Below are positions 33,970-43,203 of a DNA stretch of 64,000 bases, piece by piece (the first letter of the stretch is position 1; each line of letters starts with the position of its first letter). Made by a program: the position numbers and the translations under genes. Source of the stretch: JANTGF01 sp033791445 (lineage in GTDB: Bacteria > Bacteroidota > Bacteroidia > Bacteroidales > VadinHA17); assembly GCA_033791445.1 (NCBI GenBank), contig JASJGS010000044.1, positions 11,882 to 75,881 on the forward strand, written 5' to 3'. The notes under the pieces are model-generated. The model was not told where the DNA came from, searched no databases, and worked only from the letters and a program-made list of their open reading frames with translations.

Positions 33970-34683
33970 TTAAAATATCCCATATAAATCGAGATTTTGG
34001 GTATTGCAATATATACTTGAATAAAAACTGAACAGGTATTTATTGGTATCAATACGTCTTTCGAGATGAAGAATTGGCGTGTTAGGCTCCACACAAAGAT
34101 ATTCGCGTACTTTTCCTTCCGCCTTAATGGCTTTAAGTTTCTGCTCACCTCCTGTGATATGAATATTGTAGGATTTTCTTAATGTGTCAAACAGGGATTT
34201 GTTTTCAAATGAGCGAGAGGTAAATCGAGGTAAATTCAGATTTGGAATGTAAGAAATATCGTAAAAAAGTGGTTCTTCCCCAACTAATCGAAGCCGCTCC
34301 ATATAAATCAACCCACTTTCTTTTTCAAGCTCAGAAAGGGGGAATATAAAAGGCTCTTCCCATGGCCGAATTATCGGTTTTACCAGGATTCTGGTGGTGA
34401 GATCGAGGCCCTCCAATGCACTGGTTGTTCCTGCAATAGATAGAATGCCAATGCCCTTTGGCTTTTTATTAACAATGCTCCCTTTTCCTTTTCTCTTCCG
34501 AATAAAACCATCCTTAACCAGATCATCAAGTGCATGTCTTACAGTAGGTCGGGTTAGCTTATGGGTAATACAGAGTTCATTTTCTGATGGAAGGACATCA
34601 TCCTCCTGAAATACTCCGTCAACAATATGTTTCCTTAATATTTCATACAATTGCTTGTATTGAGGTAAATTCGATTTGGCCAT
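33970..34683 (-). CDS. GntR-family repressor with UTRA ligand domain
   Basis: This 237-residue regulator of the HutC subfamily has a winged-helix DNA-binding domain at the N-terminus (YKQLYEILRKHIVDGVF, LPSENELCITHKLTRPTVRH, ALDDLVKDGFIRKRKGKGS) and a UTRA effector domain behind it. I start at ATG 34683 (MAKSNLPQYKQLYE); the longer frame would add 12 residues without support. HutC-type proteins usually respond to a sugar phosphate or other small metabolite. The spacer to the divergent 2-oxo acid dehydrogenase genes contains a 32-bp palindrome with a TGTTATAACA core that fits the HutC consensus, so it probably controls itself and the E2/E1 operon. Confidence 0.9.
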   Translation of the reverse strand: MAKSNLPQYKQLYEILRKHIVDGVFQEDDVLPSENELCITHKLTRPTVRHALDDLVKDGFIRKRKGKGSIVNKKPKGIGILSIAGTTSALEGLDLTTRILVKPIIRPWEEPFIFPLSELEKESGLIYMERLRLVGEEPLFYDISYIPNLNLPRFTSRSFENKSLFDTLRKSYNIHITGGEQKLKAIKAEGKVREYLCVEPNTPILHLERRIDTNKYLFSFYSSIYCNTQNLDLYGIF

Positions 34684-34762
34684 CTTAACACAAAATATTC
34701 CGTTTATTACTTGGTGCAAAGGTATAAGAAAACATGAAAAAATGACTATTATGTATTGATAA

Positions 34763-34794
34763 AATGAACAACCTGTTATAACAAGTTGTTCATT
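34763..34794. promoter_or_regulatory. GntR/HutC-type operator palindrome
   Basis: A 32-bp inverted repeat centred at 34778.5 with only one mismatched pair. The outer arms are ATGAACAAC and GTTGTTCAT, and the core TGTTATAACA (34774-34783) matches the HutC-type GT-N-TA-N-AC pattern. It lies 80 bp before the GntR start and 140 bp before the E2 start. A partial half-site (ACAAGTTATT) occurs near 34878. Confidence 0.72.
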
Positions 34795-34933
34795 AATGTG
34801 TAAATAATATTAATAAATATCATACATATAGTAAGTTATGTATTTGTAAAAAATAATTATTAAAATACATATACTGACAAGTTATTTTGTTATTTTTGTA
34901 GGTCAATAGACAATAATTATTAGAATTTTACTT

Positions 34934-36268
34934 ATGGCAACACCGGTAATCATGCCCAGGCAGGGACAATCTGTTGAAACCTGTATTATTACACAATGGA
35001 TGAAGGAAAAGGGTGATAAAGTTGAATCAGGAGATTTACTTTTCTCTTATGAGACGGATAAAGCAGCTTTTGATGAAGAATCTGCCATTACGGGCATCCT
35101 CTTAGATGTTTTCTATAATGATGGGGATGAGGTACCTGTACTTACCAATGTTTGTGTGATAGGAGAGGAAGGTGAAAGTGTGGATGAATTTAAACCTTCT
35201 GACATAGTTGATGATACAAAAAATGAATCCCCGCAAAAGATTGAATTATCAGAAAAGGAATTGGGCGAAAAAGAAGAGCCTCCCACAGGAAAAATAGGAA
35301 TGCTTGATACGGAAAAACTGAAAATCTCTCCCCGAGCACGAAAAAAAGCAGCTGAACTGGGATTGATTGTACAGGGTATTAAAGGGTCTGGGCCGGGCGG
35401 AAGAGTTATTGAGTCAGACGTTATTTTAGAAGCTGGCAAGCAACCATTTATTACACCTCTCGCTCGCAAAAAAATGGAAAAAGACCAGCTGGTTTATAAC
35501 AGACAGCAATTCAGCAAAGGTGAACGGGTTACTTCCAGGGATTTGTTAGGTGGAAAAACCGAACCAGGCAATGAGTTTGAAATTGTTCCATTATCAAGGA
35601 TGAGGAAGCTAATTGCAGAGAATATGTTCCAATCTTTAAGAAACTCGGCTCAACTAACTCACCACCTCAGTGCGGATGCCCGAAGGATTTTAAACCTGAG
35701 GACTTTTGTTAAGCCAAAGGCTGAAGAAGGTGTTTTACCGAATATTACCTTGAATGATATGGTCTGTTATGCTGTCGTTCGGGCACTGAAGAAACATCCC
35801 AACCTAAACGCCCACTTCAAGGAGGATCATACTGTACAGTACAGGCCAGTTCATCTTGGATTTGCAGTCGATACGGAACGTGGATTAATGGTTCCGACAT
35901 TAACAAATGCGGATACATTTACCCTGCCCGATTTTGCAAAAGAAATGAAAAGCCTGGCAGAGAAATGTCAGTCAGGAAATATTGATCCGGACCTTCTAAT
36001 GCCTGATGCAGCCACTTTTACCGTTTCAAACCTGGGAGCTTTTGGTATTGAGATGTTTACTCCTGTACTAAACTTGCCTCAGGTAGGAATTTTAGGTGTG
36101 AATACCATTCAATTGAAGCCTGCTGATATTGGTGGAGGTGTAATAGGATTTGTTCCCTTTATTGGACTTTCACTTACTTACGATCACCGTGCAGTAGATG
36201 GGGCCCCGGCCTCTCTATTCCTGAGAACAATAAAAGAAGAAATAGAAAGCTTTGAAGAAACTGTTTGA
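34934..36268 (+). CDS. 2-oxo acid dehydrogenase E2 (dihydrolipoamide acyltransferase)
   Basis: This 444-residue core subunit transfers the acyl group from E1 to CoA. Residues 1-80 are a lipoyl domain with Lys43 in ETDKAAFD. A linker rich in Glu/Lys follows, then a peripheral E3/E1-binding domain (ISPRARKKAAELGL, GSGPGGRVIESDV) and a second short one (FITPLARKKMEKDQL). The catalytic domain ends with LTYDHRAVDGAPAS, where His and Asp form the acyltransferase site. It lies 22 bp before the fused E1 gene. No E3 is in the window, so dihydrolipoamide dehydrogenase must be shared. Whether the substrate is pyruvate, acetoin or a branched acid cannot be told. Confidence 0.93.
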   Translation: MATPVIMPRQGQSVETCIITQWMKEKGDKVESGDLLFSYETDKAAFDEESAITGILLDVFYNDGDEVPVLTNVCVIGEEGESVDEFKPSDIVDDTKNESPQKIELSEKELGEKEEPPTGKIGMLDTEKLKISPRARKKAAELGLIVQGIKGSGPGGRVIESDVILEAGKQPFITPLARKKMEKDQLVYNRQQFSKGERVTSRDLLGGKTEPGNEFEIVPLSRMRKLIAENMFQSLRNSAQLTHHLSADARRILNLRTFVKPKAEEGVLPNITLNDMVCYAVVRALKKHPNLNAHFKEDHTVQYRPVHLGFAVDTERGLMVPTLTNADTFTLPDFAKEMKSLAEKCQSGNIDPDLLMPDAATFTVSNLGAFGIEMFTPVLNLPQVGILGVNTIQLKPADIGGGVIGFVPFIGLSLTYDHRAVDGAPASLFLRTIKEEIESFEETV

Positions 36269-36290
36269 TCTGATTTATTAAAAATATATT

Positions 36291-38759
36291 ATGCCTAAGA
36301 ACTTATTTATTGACCCAAAAACAGTCCGGAAACCAGGAAAAATTACTTTTCAACCCATTCCGGTAAATGAATATCAGAAAACCATTGAAGAGGAGAAAGC
36401 CAACTTCTCAAATGATGATTTTCTGAAAATTTACAAGGATATGATGATTATCCGTGAGTTTGAGCTTATGCTCAATAAGATTAAAACTACCAATGAATAT
36501 AACGGGATAAGTTATAATCATCCAGGTCCTGCTCACCTGTCGATAGGGCAGGAAGCTTCCGCAGTTGGGATGGCCTATGACCTTTCTGTAGAGGATATAA
36601 TTTTCGGGTCTCACCGTAGCCACGGGGAAATTTTAGCAAAAGGTCTATCTGCTATTTCCCGGCTTGAGGAAAAGCAGCTCAATTCCATAATGACCAGCTA
36701 CCTTGGTGGAAAAACACTATCAGTAGTGGAGAAAAATTTCCAAGGCAAAGAGAATGAATTGGCCATTGATTTCTTATTATATGGGACCCTGGCTGAAATT
36801 TTTGCAAGGGAAACAGGTTTTAATAAAGGTCTGGGTGGTTCCATGCATGCATTTTTTCCTCCTTTCGGAATTTATCCAAACAATGCTATTGTAGGTGGTT
36901 CAGGGGATATTGCTGTGGGTGCTGCCCTTTATAAGAAGGTAAATAAGAAGCAGGGCATTGTTGTAGCCAATATTGGAGATGCATCAATGGGATGCGGCCC
37001 TGTTTGGGAAGGAATGATGTTTTCTGCAATGGACCAGTATAAAACCCTTTGGGAAGGTGATTATAAGGGTGGCCTTCCGGTTCTGTTCAATTTTATGAAC
37101 AACCAGTATGGCATGGGAGGTCAGACCAAAGGTGAAACTATGGGATATGATATCCTGGCCAGGGTAGGTGCAGGCGTAAACCCTGAACAAATGCATGCCG
37201 AAAGAGTAGATGGCTATAACCCACTAGCGGTAATTGATGCTTTCCGGCGTAAAAAGAAGTTGCTAATTGAAGGAAAAGGTCCCGTATTGCTTGATACACT
37301 TACCTATCGTTATAGTGGCCATTCCCCTTCCGATGCATCTTCTTACAGATCAAAAGAAGAAGTGGATGCCTGGATGAAAGAAGATTCCCTGCTATATTTT
37401 GAAACAGAACTGACAAATGCAGGCATTGCCAGCAAAGCTCAGGTTGAAGAGATTAAGGAATATGTGAAAGATAAGATTACTCATATTACCCGACTGGCAA
37501 CCAACGATGACTTATCACCACGAATGAACATGGTGAAAAATCCTGATGCCATTGGGGAAATGATGTTTTCAAATGAGTCAATATCAGCCATGGAAAACAG
37601 GCCTCCTGAAGTAAATCATCCAATGAATGAAAACCCCAGGGTGAAACAAATTGCCAGGAAAGAGAGGTTCGGCCTTGACAAAGAAGGAAAACCTTTTTCA
37701 AAAGTAAAGACCTATCAATTACGTGATGGAATTTTTGAAGCAGTGATCGATCGATTTTATAAAGACCCAACACTTGTTGCCTATGGGGAAGAAAACAGAG
37801 AATGGGGTGGTGCTTTCGCTGTTTACCGGGGCCTAACAGAGGCATTGCCTTTCCAGCGGCTTTTTAATTCACCGATTTCTGAAGGAGCTATTGTTGGAAC
37901 GGCTATAGGGTATGCAATGTGTGGTGGGAGAGTGATCCCGGAAATTATGTATTGTGATTTTCTGGGTAGATCGGGAGATGAAGTATTCAACCAATTACCC
38001 AAATGGCAGGCCATGAGTGGAAATATTTTAAAGATGCCACTTGTATTACGAGTCTCTGTAGGATCAAAGTATGGAGCTCAGCATTCCCAGGACTGGTCCT
38101 CACTGGTAGCCCATATACCCGGGTTGAAGGTGGTTTTTCCGGCTACACCCTATGATGCGAAAGGATTGATGAATTCTGCCCTTCAGGGTACCGACCCGGT
38201 TGTTTTCTTTGAAAGTCAGCGTATTTACGATATTGGTGAACTATTTCATACAGAAGGTGTTCCTGAAGAATACTATGAAATTCCTATTGGTGAACCAGAT
38301 ATCAAACGGGAGGGCAAAGATTTAACTATTTTGAGCATTGGTGCCACCCTGTATAAGGCCATGGAAGCAGCGAATATACTATCAGAAAAATATGGAATGG
38401 AAGCTGAAGTTATTGATGCCAGGAGCCTGGTGCCATTTAATTATGAACCAGTTTTAAAGTCCTTGCAAAAAACAGGTAAAATACTTCTAACAAGTGATGC
38501 ATCCGCCAGAGGATCTTTTATAAAAGATATGGCATCAACTATTACCGAACTTGCATTTGACGATTTGGATGCTCCACCAGTGGTAGTTGGTTCACGTAAT
38601 TGGATTGTACCGGCTCATGAGTTAGAGGATTATTTTTTCCCGCAGGTTGATTGGATCCTTGATGCCATTCATAAAAAGATAATGCCATTGAAAGCATATG
38701 TAGTTAAAAACAACAGCTCAATTGATTCTGATTTGCAAAGGTTTCAGGAAGGTATATAG
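36291..38759 (+). CDS. 2-oxo acid dehydrogenase E1, alpha and beta chains fused
   Basis: This 822-residue thiamine-diphosphate enzyme decarboxylates a 2-oxo acid and acylates the lipoyl arm of E2. Residues about 40-420 are the alpha chain, with ANIGDASMGCGPVWEG and FNFMNNQYGMGG forming the TPP/Mg motif (GDA instead of the usual GDG), then HSPSDASSYRSKEE. Residues about 470-810 are the beta chain (AYGEENREWGGAFAVYRGLT, SEGAIVGTAIGYAMCGGRV, HSQDWSSLVAHIPGLKVVFP). About 50 extra residues between HRSHGEILAKG and GTLAEIFARETG lengthen the alpha part. It follows E2 by 22 bp, and a GntR operator precedes both. Confidence 0.93.
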   Translation: MPKNLFIDPKTVRKPGKITFQPIPVNEYQKTIEEEKANFSNDDFLKIYKDMMIIREFELMLNKIKTTNEYNGISYNHPGPAHLSIGQEASAVGMAYDLSVEDIIFGSHRSHGEILAKGLSAISRLEEKQLNSIMTSYLGGKTLSVVEKNFQGKENELAIDFLLYGTLAEIFARETGFNKGLGGSMHAFFPPFGIYPNNAIVGGSGDIAVGAALYKKVNKKQGIVVANIGDASMGCGPVWEGMMFSAMDQYKTLWEGDYKGGLPVLFNFMNNQYGMGGQTKGETMGYDILARVGAGVNPEQMHAERVDGYNPLAVIDAFRRKKKLLIEGKGPVLLDTLTYRYSGHSPSDASSYRSKEEVDAWMKEDSLLYFETELTNAGIASKAQVEEIKEYVKDKITHITRLATNDDLSPRMNMVKNPDAIGEMMFSNESISAMENRPPEVNHPMNENPRVKQIARKERFGLDKEGKPFSKVKTYQLRDGIFEAVIDRFYKDPTLVAYGEENREWGGAFAVYRGLTEALPFQRLFNSPISEGAIVGTAIGYAMCGGRVIPEIMYCDFLGRSGDEVFNQLPKWQAMSGNILKMPLVLRVSVGSKYGAQHSQDWSSLVAHIPGLKVVFPATPYDAKGLMNSALQGTDPVVFFESQRIYDIGELFHTEGVPEEYYEIPIGEPDIKREGKDLTILSIGATLYKAMEAANILSEKYGMEAEVIDARSLVPFNYEPVLKSLQKTGKILLTSDASARGSFIKDMASTITELAFDDLDAPPVVVGSRNWIVPAHELEDYFFPQVDWILDAIHKKIMPLKAYVVKNNSSIDSDLQRFQEGI

Positions 38760-38814
38760 TTTATTAGTAAAATTCACTATTTTTATGATTTCTAACTAAA
38801 CTTTAAAGTGTCTA

Positions 38815-39426
38815 ATGGAAACGGCAAATATCAATCAACAGGAACTAGTACCCAATGAAAATGGCATTGATCCGAATCTTACACAGTCTAAATACGCCAA
38901 AGGGGGAGGAAAAGAAACTTTATACAGGGTAACTATCCGAAGCCAAATAAGGCTTATTGGGATTATGGATAGCAAGGCAAACTTGATAATAAGTATGAAT
39001 ACGCTGTTAATTACTGGTACACTTGGATTATTAACAGGTTCCCTGTTTTTTATTGATGCGCCAAGAGAAATGAAGCTGGTAGATTATGTTCCTTTTCTAG
39101 CCCTGCTCTTTTTTGCTATAATTGCGATGACTTATGCAATTCTTTCCACCAGGACTGATTTAAGTATAAAGAAATTCAGAGCAAAAACCAGTCCCATGCA
39201 ATTTACCTTATCACATCAGAAAAAAACTCCGGTAGATGAGTATCTAAGTTATATGGAAAAGGTGATTTCTTCGAATGAACTGATTTATGAGAACCTAAAC
39301 CTTGATTTGTATTTTCTGAGTAAGGTAGTGTCCAGGAAGTCTCATTATCTCAATATTTCCTATACTATGTTCCTTATTGGACTAATTCTCTCTGTGGTTC
39401 TATTCCTTGTTATTACTGTGTTTTGA
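38815..39426 (+). CDS. Pycsar-effector-like (DUF5706) membrane protein
   Basis: This 203-residue protein has a soluble N-terminus, then YRVTIRSQIRLIGIMDSKA and NLIISMNTLLITGTLG leading into a first membrane helix, a second helix (VPFLALLFFAIIAMTYAIL), a long cytosolic helix (DEYLSYMEKVISSNELIYEN, then LYFLSKVVSRKSHYLN) and a third helix at the C-terminus. The DxKAN...SxN entry to helix 1 and the LxxKxxYLxxxY exit are the pattern of the PycTM/DUF5706 domain. That domain forms membrane-damaging effectors in cyclic-UMP/cCMP Pycsar defence and also occurs in HD-phosphohydrolase fusions. No pyrimidine cyclase gene is nearby, so a defence role is not shown. It stands 55 bp after E1. Confidence 0.6.
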   Translation: METANINQQELVPNENGIDPNLTQSKYAKGGGKETLYRVTIRSQIRLIGIMDSKANLIISMNTLLITGTLGLLTGSLFFIDAPREMKLVDYVPFLALLFFAIIAMTYAILSTRTDLSIKKFRAKTSPMQFTLSHQKKTPVDEYLSYMEKVISSNELIYENLNLDLYFLSKVVSRKSHYLNISYTMFLIGLILSVVLFLVITVF

Positions 39427-39625
39427 TTTTTATTGAGCTCTTAGATTCAATTCCTAGGTATAAGATTTGTAGTGCATTTCTATCATTGCCTTGATATGCT
39501 AATTAGGACGGTTTCATTTTTTATTAGTAGAGCTACGAGGAGAGAACTTCTAAATTAAATAATCAATTGTATTAAATTGTTTTTACTATTCAAAAAAATC
39601 TCCGGGACAATAACACAATACAAAA

Positions 39626-40798
39626 ATGACGGACCTACTTAAAATTGGTGTTAATACACATATCCATACGCCCTATTCTTTTAGTGCATTTTCTTCTATG
39701 GATCAAATCTTTGATATAGCTTATAAGGAGAATATTAAAGTGATAGGCATAAGTGACTTCTATACGGATGATGGCTATGATGAATTTAATAGTCTGGCCA
39801 AAAGACATAGGGTTTACCCTATCTTCTGCATGGAGTATATTGGCCTTTTAAAGGAGAAACAGGAACAAAATATCAGGGTAAATGATCCCAACAACCCGGG
39901 AAGGACATACCTCTGTGGTAAAGCATTTGGCTTTCCCTTTGCTTTAAATAAAAAATATTCAGATAAGCTCTCAGAATTAACTCGGGAAAGCCAGGATCAG
40001 GCAAGGGCTATGGTATTGAAAGCGAATAACTATTTTGCTTCCCTTGGACTTTCTATTCATCTTGATTTTGAGGAGATTAAGCAAAAATATGCCCGGAACA
40101 TGGTCCGGGAGAGACATATTGCAAGAGCAATTAGAATTGCTTCATGCCAGGAATCCAAAACTGAGGAAGAGTGTATAAATATGCTAGGTCTTATCCTTGA
40201 AACAGGTATCGATGAAGCTATATTGAAGCAGGATGCTTTTCTGGAAAATCTAATTAGATCAAAATTATTAAAAAAGGGTGGGTTCGCATTTGTTGAAGAA
40301 ACAGAAAGTGCATTTTTGCCAGTTTCTGAGCTAGTTGAACTAATTATCGATGGAAAAGGAATTCCTTGTTACCCGGTTTTGCTTGATGATCAAAAGGGGA
40401 ATTTTACAGAATTTGAAAAGGATTGGGAGCAGCTTTGTTCTGAGCTTGTTGGTCTTGGAATATTTGCTATTGAACTAATTCCAGTTCGAAACGATCCTAA
40501 TATTCTTAAAAAGTTCGTTAAGTTTTTTAAAAAAAAGAATTTCATTATTACCTTTGGTACAGAGCATAATACGCCAGATTTAATACCTCTTACAGTCCTC
40601 AGTAAGGATGGGCAACCACTGGATGACGAGTTGAGAGAAATTGGTCTTGATGGAGCTTGTGTTTTAGCAGCGCATCAACATTTAGTGACTGAAGGCAAGG
40701 AAGGGTATATAGATTCAAATGGTGAAGCAAAATTTAGCCAGATAAAAGATTTTGTTTCATTAGGAAAAGATGTTTTGTTAAACTTCTTAACATATTGA
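39626..40798 (+). CDS. PHP-domain metal-dependent phosphoesterase-like protein
   Basis: This 390-residue protein starts with a PHP domain: GVNTHIHTPYSFSAFSSMDQ, then IKVIGISDFY, IFCMEYIGL and, late in the chain, TFGTEHNTPDL. These provide the His, Asp and Glu ligands of a trinuclear metal site used for phosphoester hydrolysis. It also contains a long helical insertion (residues about 120-240). The closest familiar arrangement is a bacterial PHP protein near sugar-catabolic SDR genes. The next gene starts only six bases after its stop, so the two are almost certainly made together. Substrate unknown. Confidence 0.8.
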   Translation: MTDLLKIGVNTHIHTPYSFSAFSSMDQIFDIAYKENIKVIGISDFYTDDGYDEFNSLAKRHRVYPIFCMEYIGLLKEKQEQNIRVNDPNNPGRTYLCGKAFGFPFALNKKYSDKLSELTRESQDQARAMVLKANNYFASLGLSIHLDFEEIKQKYARNMVRERHIARAIRIASCQESKTEEECINMLGLILETGIDEAILKQDAFLENLIRSKLLKKGGFAFVEETESAFLPVSELVELIIDGKGIPCYPVLLDDQKGNFTEFEKDWEQLCSELVGLGIFAIELIPVRNDPNILKKFVKFFKKKNFIITFGTEHNTPDLIPLTVLSKDGQPLDDELREIGLDGACVLAAHQHLVTEGKEGYIDSNGEAKFSQIKDFVSLGKDVLLNFLTY

Positions 40799-40804
40799 TA
40801 AATA

Positions 40805-41995
40805 ATGCAAATAGATACGGAAATCCTTTATTTTGAATTACTTCCGGCCATCCGGGGAATCTTTTTAAGAAGTTCTTTTGTTACCGTAAATGTAACATTG
40901 AATGAATCTTCAAATACAATAGCTAAAACGAAAAGTGCATTCAATATCTGGAAGCAAAAACGATCAGATTTAAATTCATTGTACCTTGATAATGATTTAA
41001 AGATCAGTGATATATTGAAAGCCGTTAAGTCCTTTGAAAATGGTCTGAGTACGGAGCAAAAAAGACTTCCTTCTTTTATTTTCATTCAGGATACGGGTCT
41101 CATTAATGTTTGGCCAAGCACCCAAATTGCTGGTGATGATTTGGAGGATGAGCTTGTATATTATAATCCCAAGCACCTTCACCAGAAGGTTGTAGTGATC
41201 ACAGGTGGAGCACAGGGATTTGGTGAGGGTATTGCTGTTAGGGCTTTCAAAGAAGGCGCACATGTTGTGGTAGCCGATTTGAATGAAAAGCTTGGATCCA
41301 ATCTGGTTAGAAAATGGAAAGGCGAGAGTGATACTGGGAATAGAATGATGTATTTTTACGCAGATGTAACCAATGAGGAATCAGTCAGGAATTTAATAAT
41401 GAAAATAGTTGATAATTTTGGAGGCATAGATATATTGATTAGCAATGCTGGAGTGTTAAGGGCTGGTGGTCTGGATGAATTAAAAACAAGTGACTTCGAA
41501 TTTGTGAATGATGTAAACTACAAAGGTTTTTTCTTGTGTAGCAAATATGCATCCCGTGTAATGAAAATACAAAATAAGTTCAACCCATCTGGATACTGCG
41601 ATATAATTCAGATAAACTCAAAATCAGGCCTAGAGGGAAGTCAGAAGAACTTTGCCTATGCCGGAAGTAAATTTGGAAGTATTGGGTTGGTTCAATCCTT
41701 TGCCCTTGAGCTGATTGAGAACCGGATAAAAGTAAATGCTATTTGTCCGGGGAACTATTTTGATGGGCCTCTCTGGTCCGATCCGGAAAATGGTTTATTT
41801 GTTCAGTATCTGCGTGCTGGCAAAGTTAAAGGAGCTAAAAATATTGCTGATGTAAAAAGATTTTATGAAAGTAAGGTGCCCATGAACAGGGGTGTTACTG
41901 TTGATGATGTGATGCTGGCCATTTTATATGCATCAGACCAGAAATATGAAACTGGTCAGGCAATTCCGGTAACTGGTGGACAGGTGATGAGATAA
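40805..41995 (+). CDS. SDR oxidoreductase with an aldolase-domain remnant at its N-terminus
   Basis: This 396-residue protein has a complete SDR domain from about residue 125: VVVITGGAQGFGEGIAVRAF, ILISNAGVLRAGG, INSKSGLEGSQKNFAYAGSK with catalytic Ser/Tyr/Lys, and ICPGNYFDGPLW. It resembles the dehydrogenase half of bifunctional class-II aldolase/SDR proteins such as rhamnulose-phosphate aldolase/lactaldehyde dehydrogenase. The first 125 residues (FELLPAIRGIFLRSS ... PSFIFIQDTGLINVWPS) look like the end of the aldolase domain in those fusions (YLPVLRG, VVLVPGVGMF), but the metal-binding aldolase core is missing. It is six bases after the PHP gene. Lactaldehyde or a sugar phosphate are plausible substrates. 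Confidence 0.85.
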   Translation: MQIDTEILYFELLPAIRGIFLRSSFVTVNVTLNESSNTIAKTKSAFNIWKQKRSDLNSLYLDNDLKISDILKAVKSFENGLSTEQKRLPSFIFIQDTGLINVWPSTQIAGDDLEDELVYYNPKHLHQKVVVITGGAQGFGEGIAVRAFKEGAHVVVADLNEKLGSNLVRKWKGESDTGNRMMYFYADVTNEESVRNLIMKIVDNFGGIDILISNAGVLRAGGLDELKTSDFEFVNDVNYKGFFLCSKYASRVMKIQNKFNPSGYCDIIQINSKSGLEGSQKNFAYAGSKFGSIGLVQSFALELIENRIKVNAICPGNYFDGPLWSDPENGLFVQYLRAGKVKGAKNIADVKRFYESKVPMNRGVTVDDVMLAILYASDQKYETGQAIPVTGGQVMR

Positions 41996-42068
41996 TTCTG
42001 GAAGATTGTAGGAATTGTTTAAATTTGTTTAGATAAATTCCAAATTATTATTCTTATACCTTGATAAA

Positions 42069-43181
42069 ATGGAAAAATTAGAAAAATTGTTCCTTACAAC
42101 AATTAAGAATAAATGGACGCTTATTGGCTTTTTGTTATTTTTTTCCTTTTTCCCCACTACAATTGCGCAGGAACCTGTAAATGCTGGTCAGCATGAGATA
42201 AATTCTAAGGTCGAAATATACAATGACCAGGATTGGCTATTGTTTGAAGAAGTTGAACCACTGAGATTATCCCTGGCCTTTGATAGAAAATTATTTCGTA
42301 AAAACACAATAAAAGAAGAGTACCAGCCTGCAGTTCTATCTGTACATTTACCGGATACGGTTATTGATAGGGATATTCGAATTCGTGCCAGAGGAATCAC
42401 ACGGAAAACAATTTGTACTTTTCCTCCTATTAAACTAAACCTGAAAGAGGCTGATTTGGGTGATACACAGCTGAAGCACCAATCTACCTTGAAAATGGTC
42501 ACCCATTGTAAAAATTCCAATATGTACCAGAAGTACATATTTAAAGAATATTTGGTATATAAGCTTTATAATCTTCTAACTGACTATAGTTTAAAGGTCA
42601 GACTTGTACAAATCGATTACATTGATACAGGTCCTAAACAGAAAGTAATAACCAAATATGGATTCCTGATTGAGCACATCGATGCACTGGCCAGGCGAAT
42701 GGATTGCGAAGAGGTCGAAAATGAATATCTCCCTCAAAAAAATATGAACAAAGAAATTATGCCTCTGCTTTGTGTTTTTCAGTATATGATGGGGAATACC
42801 GACTGGAGCCTGGCAGGTTTACATAATATTAAAGTTATACAATCAAAAAACCCTACTGATTTTGAACCTTACCCTATACCTTATGATTTTGATTATGCAG
42901 GTTTTGTGGATACAGAATACGCAATTCCGGCTGAGGGACTGGGACTTGATTCTGTTAAGGATAGATATTACAGGTGTATTTGCTTTGAAGAATCCTCTAT
43001 ATTTGAATCTGTTGATTTAATAGCTTCTAAAAAGGATGCCATGTTCAAATTAATTGAAGATTTTGAATACCTGACTAAAAATGAAAAAGCTTTTCTTACC
43101 AAATATTTGAATGACTATTTTGAACCCATGGAAAACGATAAGGTTATTAGAAGAGATTTAATTGATCCTTGTATTAAATAA
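42069..43181 (+). CDS. secreted CotH-like kinase-fold protein, copy 1
   Basis: This 370-residue protein has an N-terminal hydrophobic export signal (WTLIGFLLFFSFFPTTIAQ). It contains RIRARGITRKTICTFPPIKL, LKMVTHCKNSNMYQKYIFKE, YGFLIEHIDALARR, MMGNTDWSLAGLHNIKV and PIPYDFDYAGFVDTEYAI. The order R-G..., KEY..YKLY, a GxxxEH segment, GNTDWS and DFDY resembles the CotH protein-kinase fold, in which the later Asp residues bind metal and act in catalysis. Several conserved cysteines could form disulfides in the periplasm. The next gene is a clear paralogue. Kinase activity is not established. Confidence 0.6.
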   Translation: MEKLEKLFLTTIKNKWTLIGFLLFFSFFPTTIAQEPVNAGQHEINSKVEIYNDQDWLLFEEVEPLRLSLAFDRKLFRKNTIKEEYQPAVLSVHLPDTVIDRDIRIRARGITRKTICTFPPIKLNLKEADLGDTQLKHQSTLKMVTHCKNSNMYQKYIFKEYLVYKLYNLLTDYSLKVRLVQIDYIDTGPKQKVITKYGFLIEHIDALARRMDCEEVENEYLPQKNMNKEIMPLLCVFQYMMGNTDWSLAGLHNIKVIQSKNPTDFEPYPIPYDFDYAGFVDTEYAIPAEGLGLDSVKDRYYRCICFEESSIFESVDLIASKKDAMFKLIEDFEYLTKNEKAFLTKYLNDYFEPMENDKVIRRDLIDPCIK

Positions 43182-43203
43182 GGAGTAATATGAGTTTATC
43201 ATA

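Noticed and set aside
38815..41995. A complete Pycsar defence system
   Set aside because: Only an effector-like membrane protein is seen; no pyrimidine cyclase gene lies in the window, so a system is not claimed.
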